Source of the DNA: an uncultured Campylobacter sp.
GTDB lineage: Bacteria; Campylobacterota; Campylobacteria; Campylobacterales; Campylobacteraceae
Assembly (NCBI RefSeq): GCF_938030685.1
Contig: NZ_CALHHX010000208.1
Span: 1 to 25,516 of the forward strand
Length of the DNA stretch: 25,516 nucleotides
Direction of reading: 5' to 3'
The position numbers were made by a program, and so were the translations under genes. This document shows positions 1-6,683 of this stretch, in pieces (positions within the stretch are counted from its first letter, which is position 1; every line of letters starts with the position of its first letter). Below the pieces are notes generated by a model that did no database searches, was not told where the DNA came from, and was given only the letters and a program-made list of their open reading frames with translations.

Positions 1-656
1 GCTTCGTGCATATCAACGTCGCGGCAATCGCCGTCGTAAGCTACCGCATAAGCGTGGTAATCGGCAACGAAGCGCTAAGAGAGGCGGGGCTCAAAGACGC
101 CGTTTTTATTCCAAATTTTATCTACAAAAATTTAGCCGCTTTCCTCGCCTTCGCTTTGGCGTTCGCGACGCCATTTTTAAGCGACGCGGCGTGCGGGTTT
201 ATCGCGCTTGGCATTGGGTTTTTGTTTTTGGCGAAACTTCGCGAGTTGCACTACGCCGAAATTCTAAGCCGCCACTATATGGCGTTTTACTACGCGTTGC
301 AGGCTGCGTGCGCGGCGGGCTATGCGTGGTTGGGCTGGGAGCTGATACGCGGGGGATACGCTGCCGCGCCGCTGCACGTCATCGCGATCTGCTATATCTA
401 CGGAGCGATACTTTTTGTGGGAATGATCGCCGGACAGCGTCACAGCGGAATTTCGCCGCTAAACTTCCCGCGCCTAAGCCGCACGGCGCTCGTTTTGGCT
501 CTGAGCGCGGGGGCTTTAAGAGCCGTTTTTGCGGGCGAGAGCTTTGTTTTATACGTGATGATCCCCTCGGCGCTTTTCATCGCCGCGGTCGCGCTATATC
601 TGATAAATTTCGTTCCGATCTTTCTGAAAAATCCTTTCAGCGCGGATCCGGATTGA
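1..656 (+). CDS. NnrS-like polytopic membrane protein, 5'-truncated by window edge
   Basis: The frame is open to the left edge, so the GTG at position 6 is probably internal and only the C-terminal ~217 residues are seen. The product is very hydrophobic, with about six membrane segments and few charged residues. A His near the start of one helix (in APLHVIAIC) followed about 25 residues later by a conserved-looking RHSGI stretch resembles the H...(M)...R-H-(S/T)-G arrangement of NnrS proteins, haem- and copper-containing inner-membrane proteins linked to nitric oxide stress. The family call rests on this pattern and hydrophobicity only. The stop lies 66 bp before the next gene's ATG. Alternative: another multi-pass membrane protein. 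Confidence 0.55.
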   Translation, partial: FVHINVAAIAVVSYRISVVIGNEALREAGLKDAVFIPNFIYKNLAAFLAFALAFATPFLSDAACGFIALGIGFLFLAKLRELHYAEILSRHYMAFYYALQAACAAGYAWLGWELIRGGYAAAPLHVIAICYIYGAILFVGMIAGQRHSGISPLNFPRLSRTALVLALSAGALRAVFAGESFVLYVMIPSALFIAAVALYLINFVPIFLKNPFSADPD

Positions 657-688
657 TGCTCATCAAAGCGGGCTTGCTAAATTTTAGC

Positions 689-694
689 TACAAT
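689..694 (+). promoter_or_regulatory. Possible -10 box for the cupin gene
   Basis: TACAAT lies 28 bp upstream of the cupin ATG, in a short AT-rich gap. No convincing -35 element is visible, which is common in Campylobacter, where sigma-70 promoters depend mainly on the -10 region. Weak call. Confidence 0.3.
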
Positions 695-722
695 CGATCA
701 AATTTCATTTCAAGGAGAGCTT

Positions 723-1052
723 ATGCAACACATCAAAAATATCGACGCCGCTAAGGCCGTAGAGCTTGCTTCGCTAGTCGAAGTATCCCCTCATAAGGTG
801 ATTTCGCGCACCCTCGCGCAAAATCCTGCGCTGAATATGACGCTTTTTGCCTTCGACGGCGGCGAGGAGATCAGCTCGCACAAATCCGACGGCGACGCGT
901 TCGTTTACGTGCTTGAGGGGGAGGGCGATTTTACGATCGACGGGCAGAAGCACCGCGTAAAAGCGGGGCAAAGCATCGTTATGCCTGCGGGCTTGCCGCA
1001 CGCGATCTCCGCGCCGGTGCCGTTTAAGTGGTTTTTAGTGGTGGTTTTTTAG
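723..1052 (+). CDS. Small single-domain cupin protein
   Basis: A 109-residue protein that is one complete cupin_2 barrel. The first cupin motif appears as EEISSHKSDGDAFVYVLEGEG and the second as AGQSIVMPAGLPHAI, supplying the His/Glu-type residues that bind a divalent metal in this fold. Stand-alone cupins of this size are often annotated as quercetinase- or ChrR-like, but substrate cannot be read from sequence. The start is supported by AAGGAG with good spacing before ATG. It appears monocistronic: a strong hairpin follows the stop within 15 bp and the next gene is convergent. Confident in the fold, not in the function. Confidence 0.85.
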   Translation: MQHIKNIDAAKAVELASLVEVSPHKVISRTLAQNPALNMTLFAFDGGEEISSHKSDGDAFVYVLEGEGDFTIDGQKHRVKAGQSIVMPAGLPHAISAPVPFKWFLVVVF

Positions 1053-1065
1053 CCTCTAAGTTTAA

Positions 1066-1095
1066 GGGCGGGTCAAATTAAAATTTAGCCCGCCC
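1066..1095 (+). terminator. Hairpin terminator after the cupin gene
   Basis: GGGCGGG (1066-1072) pairs perfectly with CCCGCCC (1089-1095). An inner AAATT/AATTT stem is separated from it by a 2-nt mismatch. It sits just past the stop codon, but the following bases are not T-rich, so termination may be weak or the hairpin may serve mRNA stability. Confidence 0.5.
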
Positions 1096-1523
1096 GCCGC
1101 TTCATAAAATTTTATCCGAAATTCCATTCGCAAGGCTATTCTGCCTGTTTTGACTGCTCCCGCTCGCCCTCGCAAAATTTTAAAATTTAGAAACGTTTAA
1201 ATTTTATTTTCACCGCGCCCAAAAATTTCGCCGAGTTTGCAAACCGTGCGGGAGCTGAAAATAGCGCATCGCGTTTGCGCGCTGTGTCTAGCCCCGAAAT
1301 CGCACGCTTGAGCTCGCATCGCAAGTCAAATCCATAGCTCGCGCGTTAAATTTCAAAGCCGCGCCGAGCGCGCAATATATATCGGGCGAGTAGAGCAGAC
1401 GGGCGCTGTAGTAGGGCGACCCTGCCGAGTGCGCAATGCGCAGCCTAGCTCATAGATCGAGCGTTAAATTTAAAGGCCGTGTCCGGCGCGAAATGCCCAC
1501 CAAGCAGGCCTAAATTTTAAAAT
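1096..1523. other. Gene-free spacer with imperfect repeat, between convergent genes
   Basis: About 430 bp between the cupin gene and the convergent end of recJ. No ORF with plausible coding character was seen. It contains many TTTAAATTT-type words and two imperfect copies of a ~43-bp block (about 1333-1375 and 1451-1493), both containing the core GCGTTAAATTT followed by a GC-rich stretch, offset by about 118 bp. It looks like degenerate duplicated intergenic sequence. Confidence 0.45.
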
Positions 1524-3104
1524 TTAGCTCTCGTTCGGAGTCAGCTCCTTGATGATGAGCTCTGGCGTGATCGTGCCGCGGAAGTTGTTTTTGCTAATCG
1601 TAAAGATCACATCCACTCGCTCGCCCGCGCGCGGCAAAAAGTTGTAGTTGAAAAACAGCGCCTCGACGCTACCGCCGTTTTTATCAAGCGCCATTTTGAT
1701 ATGCTTGCCCTCCTTGCCGATCTCTCTGATGTTGCGGGCGCGCGCGCCTTTGATACAAAAGAGCGGGCGCGGATTTTTCTGCCCGTAGGGCTCGTAAAAT
1801 TCCAAAATTTCAAGCAGCTCGAAGTCTATCTGCGACGCGTCCAGCTCGCCCAGCAGATCGTCTTGCGCGCTAAAATCGCTCAGATCCTTGGGCGTAATGC
1901 GCTCATTTACGCGCCGCTTAAACTCCTGCAGCAGCGCAGGATCGATCCCCACGCCCGCAGCGCCCTTGTGCCCGCCGAAGGTCGTTAAAATTTCGCTTTG
2001 CGAGGAGATCAGCTCTAAAATGTCAAATTTACCGATGCTGCGCGCGCTTCCTTTGGCGCGCGAGTCGCTCACGCTAAAGACGATCGCGGGCTTTTTGTAG
2101 GTCTTGCTTAGGCGGCTTGCGACGATGCCGATGATCCCTTCGTGCCACTGCGGTCCCCACACGACGATGACGTTGTCGCTCGGATCAACGCTTTTTACGA
2201 TCTCGTCGTAGAGGCTTTTTTCCTCCTCTTTGCGCGAGTTGTTGATGGAATTTATCGTCTCTAAGTAGTGGTTTGCCTCTCTGATATTTTTGGCGCATAG
2301 GAAGTTATACGACATCGTCGCATCATCCATCCGCCCCGTGCAGTTGATAAGCGGCGCGATCGTGTAGCTGATATCGTCGAATTCGAAGTGTTTTTTAAAA
2401 TAATGCTCTTTAATCGCCTTGAAGCAGGCGCGGTTCGAGCTATTTAGCCGCTTGATGCCGAAGCGCAAAAGCGCGCGGTTCATATCGCGCAGCTCCATCA
2501 TATCGGCGATTATGGCGATGATGAGGATATCCATCGAGCTTGCCATATCGTAGTTCACGCCGAGGGTTTCTTTTAGCGCGCCTACGAGATACCACGCTAC
2601 TTGCGCGCCACAAATTTCGATATTTGGGAAGGTGCAGTCAGGCTGCTTCGGATTGATTATCGCATAAGCTCGCGGCAGCACGGGCGGAGGCATGTGGTGA
2701 TCGGTAATGATGAGATCGATCCCTTTTTGGGCGCAAATTTCGGCAGCTTCCGTCGCGGAGGTACCGTTATCTACGGTGATGATGAGATCAACGTCCTCAA
2801 GCTCGCCTATGATCTCACTGTTTAGCCCGTATCCGTCGGTGAAGCGGTTTGGGATCTTGATAACGTAATCCGCGCCTATTTGATTGAAAAAATCGCTCAT
2901 TATTACGGTGCTTACGATACCGTCGACGTCGTAATCGCCGACTACGGCTATGCGCTGGTTTTCTTCGATGGCAGTTTTTATGCGCAAAGCCGCCTTATAG
3001 GTATCTTTCAGATCGCAGGGTAAGGGAATTTCAGAAATTTTAGTATGCCGATCGTTCGCAAATCTCGATTTTAGAATTTCCCTTATCTCATTTTTACCTA
3101 GCAT
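1524..3104 (-). CDS. recJ: Single-stranded-DNA-specific exonuclease RecJ
   Basis: A 526-residue DHH-superfamily nuclease that degrades single-stranded DNA 5' to 3' in recombination and mismatch or base-excision repair. Motifs are in canonical order: GDYDVDG (residues 56-62), TVDNGTS (110-116), the signature DHH (135-137) and, in the DHHA1 domain, HEGIIGIVASR (321-331) and GGHKGAAG (377-384). The C-terminal ~120 residues form the nucleic-acid-binding OB region. Length is close to the smaller RecJ proteins. The ATG lies inside the end of pyrG (11-bp overlap) with no good Shine-Dalgarno of its own, so translation is probably coupled to pyrG. pyrG-recJ adjacency is also known in C. jejuni. Confidence 0.95.
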   Translation of the reverse strand: MLGKNEIREILKSRFANDRHTKISEIPLPCDLKDTYKAALRIKTAIEENQRIAVVGDYDVDGIVSTVIMSDFFNQIGADYVIKIPNRFTDGYGLNSEIIGELEDVDLIITVDNGTSATEAAEICAQKGIDLIITDHHMPPPVLPRAYAIINPKQPDCTFPNIEICGAQVAWYLVGALKETLGVNYDMASSMDILIIAIIADMMELRDMNRALLRFGIKRLNSSNRACFKAIKEHYFKKHFEFDDISYTIAPLINCTGRMDDATMSYNFLCAKNIREANHYLETINSINNSRKEEEKSLYDEIVKSVDPSDNVIVVWGPQWHEGIIGIVASRLSKTYKKPAIVFSVSDSRAKGSARSIGKFDILELISSQSEILTTFGGHKGAAGVGIDPALLQEFKRRVNERITPKDLSDFSAQDDLLGELDASQIDFELLEILEFYEPYGQKNPRPLFCIKGARARNIREIGKEGKHIKMALDKNGGSVEALFFNYNFLPRAGERVDVIFTISKNNFRGTITPELIIKELTPNES

Positions 3105-4725
3105 TTTTTATAGATGCTTCGATAAAGCCCAAAATAGCGGGATTTGGGCGCACTAGACGGCTGGTAAATTCTGGGTGAAACTGCACGCCCAGAAAAAACG
3201 GATGGTTTTTTAGCTCGACCGCTTCGATAAGCCCGTCGCTCTCGCCGCAGACGATAAGCCCGTGCTTTTCAAACTCGGCGCGGTACTTCGGATTGGCTTC
3301 GTAGCGGTGGCGGTGGCGCTCGCGGATGGTCTTTCGCTCGCCGTAAATTTTACCCAAAAGCGAGCCTTTTTTGACGTCGCAGTCATAGCCGCCCAGCCGC
3401 ATAGTGCCGCCCATAGGGGATTTGTGCGTGCGGATCTGCTTTTTGCCGCTTGCGTCGATGAAGCTGTCGATCAGATAGATCACCGGATCTTCGGTCTGAG
3501 GATCAAATTCCGAGGAGTTAGCGTTTTTCAGTTTTAAGACATTGCGCGCAAACTCCACCATCGCAAGCTGCATCCCTAGGCAGATACCCAAAAATGGCAC
3601 CTTATGCACCCGCGCGTAGTTTATGGCTAAAATTTTACCCTCTATCCCGCGTGAGCCGAAGCCGCCTGCTACCAAAATTCCGTTTACGTCGCGGAAAATT
3701 TCATCCACATTTGCAGCTTCAATTTTTTCGCTATCTACCCACTTTAAGCTTATCCGCGTATCAAGCGTAGCGCCCGCGTGGATGATCCCCTCGGTAAGGG
3801 ATTTATAGCTTTCTTTCAGATCGATATATTTGCCGACGAAGGCGATCGTGGTTTCGTTCGTAGGCACGATGACGCGCTTAACGAGGCTGTCCCAGTTGCT
3901 CATATCGACTTCGAGCTTATTTAAGTTTAGAGTCTCCGCGATCGGCGTTAAAATATCCTGCTTCAAAAACGCAAGTGGGATCTGATAGATACTCGCGCTA
4001 TCGGGGCTTTCGATGACGCAGTTTTTATCCACGCCGCAGCTTAGCGCGATCTTGTCTTTAAGCGCGCGATTTAGCGGCATTTCGGAGCGGCAGATTATCA
4101 TATCGGGGCTGATACCGATGCGGCGCAGCTCGCCTACGCTGTGCTGCGTGGGCTTAGTTTTGAGCTCGCCCGCTACCTTGATGAAAGGCACGAGCGTGAG
4201 GTGGATATTCATCGTATTTACTCTACCAAGCTCCACTCTCATCGCGCGGATCGCCTCTAAAAACGGTAGTCCTTCGATGTCGCCCACGGTGCCGCCGATC
4301 TCGACGATCAGCACGTCGTTGCCCTCGCCCGCCTTTTTTATGCGGCGCACGATCTCGCCTACGATGTGAGGGATCACCTGGATCGTCTTACCTAGATAAT
4401 CGCCCCTGCGCTCCTTTTCGATGACGGAGCTGTAAACTTTGCCCGTGGTGAAGTTGTTATCTTGGCTTAAATTTTCATCCAAGAACCGCTCATAATGCCC
4501 AAGATCCAGATCGGTCTCCGCGCCGTCGTCGGTGACGAAAACCTCTCCGTGCTCCAGCGGGCTCATGGTGCCTGGATCGACATTGATATAAGGATCCGCC
4601 TTTAGGATGCGCACTTTAAGCCCCGCGTGCTTTAAAAGCGTCGCGATCGATGCCGCCGCAATGCCCTTACCCAGCGAGCTCAGCACTCCGCCGGTGACGA
4701 AAATATATTTCGTTTGTTTTGCCAT
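3094..4725 (-). CDS. pyrG: CTP synthase (glutamine-hydrolysing)
   Basis: A full-length 543-residue enzyme converting UTP, ATP and glutamine to CTP, the last step of de novo pyrimidine synthesis. The N-terminal synthase domain has the P-loop-like GGVLSSLGKG (residues 12-21), the SPLEHGEVFV region (55-64) and GGTVGDIE (144-151). The C-terminal class I glutaminase domain has the oxyanion-site GGFGSRG (354-360), nucleophile Cys382 in GICLGMQLA, and catalytic His517/Glu519 in VQFHPEF. It is the first gene of the minus-strand pyrG-recJ unit, with a -10 box about 35 bp upstream. No anomalies seen. Confidence 0.97.
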   Translation of the reverse strand: MAKQTKYIFVTGGVLSSLGKGIAAASIATLLKHAGLKVRILKADPYINVDPGTMSPLEHGEVFVTDDGAETDLDLGHYERFLDENLSQDNNFTTGKVYSSVIEKERRGDYLGKTIQVIPHIVGEIVRRIKKAGEGNDVLIVEIGGTVGDIEGLPFLEAIRAMRVELGRVNTMNIHLTLVPFIKVAGELKTKPTQHSVGELRRIGISPDMIICRSEMPLNRALKDKIALSCGVDKNCVIESPDSASIYQIPLAFLKQDILTPIAETLNLNKLEVDMSNWDSLVKRVIVPTNETTIAFVGKYIDLKESYKSLTEGIIHAGATLDTRISLKWVDSEKIEAANVDEIFRDVNGILVAGGFGSRGIEGKILAINYARVHKVPFLGICLGMQLAMVEFARNVLKLKNANSSEFDPQTEDPVIYLIDSFIDASGKKQIRTHKSPMGGTMRLGGYDCDVKKGSLLGKIYGERKTIRERHRHRYEANPKYRAEFEKHGLIVCGESDGLIEAVELKNHPFFLGVQFHPEFTSRLVRPNPAILGFIEASIKNAR

Positions 4726-4757
4726 AAGTTTTCCTAAATTTTGATATTAATGCCGCG

Positions 4758-4763
4758 ATTATA
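4758..4763 (-). promoter_or_regulatory. -10 box of the pyrG-recJ promoter
   Basis: On the minus strand this reads TATAAT, 32 bp before the pyrG ATG. No TTGACA-like -35 is seen at normal spacing, as is usual for Campylobacter sigma-70 promoters. Confidence 0.55.
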
Positions 4764-4863
4764 ACTTCTTTTAGGTTAAAGCACACTAAGCTAGAATTTG
4801 AAAATTTTAGAAATTTACGGCAAAATACGCACCCAAATAAATTTTAAATTTAAAGGAGAGATG

Positions 4864-6312
4864 ATGAAAAAGATCATCGCGGCTTTAGTGCTCATCGTAG
4901 CGCTTATAGCGGGCGTTTTTGTGGCGACGAAGGACGCTAAAACGGGAGTAGCTAAAAGTGTAAACGATAGCATAACCAAAACGGTTGACGGTGCGGTCGG
5001 CAAGAGTGCCAGCGCGGCGATTGAGCAGCAGATTGCGGAATTTATCGCTAGAAACGAAATTTTCGAGACTAAGAGCGCTAAATTTTATCCTGGAGATAGC
5101 AACTCAAGCGGCTTTATCGAAGGCGTAGTAAAAAAAGAGAAACTACAAAAAAGCCTTGCTGAAGGCTTTAGTAAGCTAAAGGAAAAAGCAGGCGCGCAAG
5201 ATAGCAACGATACGGACGAGCCAGATCCTGCTAAAATTTTCCCGGAGGATTTTGCTTTTCGCTACGACTACACTATCAAGCATAGCGTAAAAAACGCTGC
5301 GGATGGATTTGAGAGCGACGGAATTTTAACGATTAAGACTCCATATTACGCGGAGCCTTGCAAGAAGCTGTTTAAGACTGACGCGCCGCTTAGCACGCAT
5401 CTAAACTACGGACCTACAGAGGTTAAATTTAGCGCAAAGCTAGCCGATATAAATGTGCTCGAAGATGGCGGAATGGGACGTCTTGCAGGCCTTAGCCTAA
5501 ACGGCACGAGCGATATGAGCGGAAAAACGATAAAAGCCTTGGGCTTTAAAATCGGTGAAATTTTTATAGACGACGGCAAGGATTCGGGTCTTGATGTGAA
5601 GGATCTTATCTATGAGGCAAACTTTAAAAATGGCATCCAAGATCTAGACGATAATATAACTAAGCTCTTTTTGAATGACATAGATTTTACAGGCAGCACA
5701 AAAGAGCTTGTCGTAACTGTAGATAAGCAGCGCTTTGTCGTAGTTACGGATATGAGCACAGAAGGTAGCTACCGCGTAAAAGATGGAATTTTAAATTTCA
5801 ACGAAAGCGATAAAGCCCAAAGCCTAAAAATCGCCGATGTGCTAGTGCGAAACATCCATTTAGGTGTCGATACCAGCTTTAGCGCCGCACTTTTCGAAAA
5901 ATATCTGTCTGTTATCTCAAATCCGCAAGAAGGCGAAAAATTAGCGGAAAATAAAGAGCTTTTTATGAAGTTGCTAAAAGATGATATGAAAATCAACGTG
6001 AATGATTTTTCGTTTGAAAATAGCCTCGGTAAGAAATTTGCTTTTAATGCAAGCGCGCTAGTAGGCGGCTACATCGACGAGACACAGCTTTTTAAGCGTA
6101 TGAGCTTGGACGGCAAAGCTACGATAAATACGACCATCACGGACTTCCTATCGCCTTATGACAGCTTGCGCGATTTTGCGCCGATGGCGGAAGTTTACGG
6201 CTCGCAGTTTCTTAAGCCAGACGGAGATGGAGTTAAGATGGAGTTTAGCTTCGATAAGGCAAGCAACTCTATGATCTTAAACGGAAAGCCTATCCCGCTA
6301 CCGCACAACTAA
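4864..6312 (+). CDS. Exported or membrane-anchored protein, possibly DUF945/YdgA-like
   Basis: About 482 residues. The start is taken at the second of two adjacent ATGs because AAAGGAG then has normal spacing; the first ATG is too close to it. The N-terminus is Lys-Lys followed by a ~17-residue hydrophobic stretch (IIAALVLIVALIAGVFV) with no obvious cleavage site or lipobox, so it is a signal anchor or signal peptide facing the periplasm. The rest is hydrophilic, Asp/Lys-rich and beta-prone, with repeated patterns such as DINVL, DIDF and NDFSF. Size, N-terminal anchor and beta-rich body recall DUF945 (E. coli YdgA) proteins, but this is a resemblance only. Followed by a strong terminator; apparently monocistronic and divergent from pyrG. 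Confidence 0.8.
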   Translation: MKKIIAALVLIVALIAGVFVATKDAKTGVAKSVNDSITKTVDGAVGKSASAAIEQQIAEFIARNEIFETKSAKFYPGDSNSSGFIEGVVKKEKLQKSLAEGFSKLKEKAGAQDSNDTDEPDPAKIFPEDFAFRYDYTIKHSVKNAADGFESDGILTIKTPYYAEPCKKLFKTDAPLSTHLNYGPTEVKFSAKLADINVLEDGGMGRLAGLSLNGTSDMSGKTIKALGFKIGEIFIDDGKDSGLDVKDLIYEANFKNGIQDLDDNITKLFLNDIDFTGSTKELVVTVDKQRFVVVTDMSTEGSYRVKDGILNFNESDKAQSLKIADVLVRNIHLGVDTSFSAALFEKYLSVISNPQEGEKLAENKELFMKLLKDDMKINVNDFSFENSLGKKFAFNASALVGGYIDETQLFKRMSLDGKATINTTITDFLSPYDSLRDFAPMAEVYGSQFLKPDGDGVKMEFSFDKASNSMILNGKPIPLPHN

Positions 6313-6321
6313 ATTCTTAAG

Positions 6322-6354
6322 CTTTGCGGGCGGATTTTAAGCCTGCCCGCAAAG
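6322..6354 (+). terminator. Rho-independent terminator
   Basis: CTTTGCGGGC (6322-6331) pairs perfectly with GCCCGCAAAG (6345-6354) over a 13-nt loop, followed by ATCTTTGTTTTC. It begins 10 bp after the stop of the upstream gene. Confidence 0.8.
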
Positions 6355-6538
6355 ATCTTTGTTTTCCTACTTTTTCGGCGCAGAATTTCGCAAAGCTCCT
6401 CGCAAATTTTTACCTACAAAATTTCGCACCGCTACCATAAAATTCCGCTCGAATTTTACCGCATCTTTTCCGCCCGCTTTATTAAATTTTAAAATCTATA
6501 AGCCAAAATAATGACAGATAGACTTAAGCAATTTTGGC

Positions 6539-6544
6539 TATAAT
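6539..6544 (+). promoter_or_regulatory. -10 box of the nrdA promoter
   Basis: TATAAT occurs about 140 bp upstream of the nrdA ATG, after an AT-rich stretch; no clear -35. It would give a leader of roughly 130 nt containing the hairpins described at 6577-6620. Confidence 0.5.
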
Positions 6545-6576
6545 GCGCGCTTTTGCAGCGCAGCTAGCGTAAATTT

Positions 6577-6620
6577 AAAAGACGGCGGAGATGAGCGGCA
6601 TTTATTACGCCGCCTCTTTT
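6577..6620 (+). promoter_or_regulatory. Leader hairpins upstream of nrdA, possible attenuator or sRNA terminator
   Basis: Outer hairpin: AAAAGA (6577-6582) plus GGCGG (6584-6588) pairs with CCGCC (6610-6614) plus TCTTTT (6615-6620), leaving one bulged C. An alternative, tighter hairpin uses GCGGC (6595-6599) with GCCGC (6609-6613), followed by CTCTTTT. The two share the 3' arm and exclude each other, and the T-rich end resembles an intrinsic terminator. It lies between the likely promoter and nrdA. Confidence 0.45.
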
Positions 6621-6683
6621 GACGACGTATTTTATATTGGGAAACTAACGCTAAATTTGCATTTTTAAATTTCAAGGAACGAT

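Noticed and set aside
191..754. Overlapping 187-codon plus-strand ORF within the NnrS-like gene
   Set aside because: Arg/Gly/Cys-rich composition typical of an out-of-frame reading of a GC-rich gene, no ribosome site, and it runs into the cupin gene.
1053..1523. CRISPR or structured repeat array from the many TTTAAATTT words
   Set aside because: The words are irregularly spaced and occur throughout the Campylobacter part, including inside genes; no repeat-spacer pattern.
4798..4863. Upstream in-frame ATG extending the exported protein by about 22 residues
   Set aside because: The extension would place charged residues before the signal segment, and the clear AAAGGAG site lies inside it, directly before ATG 4864.
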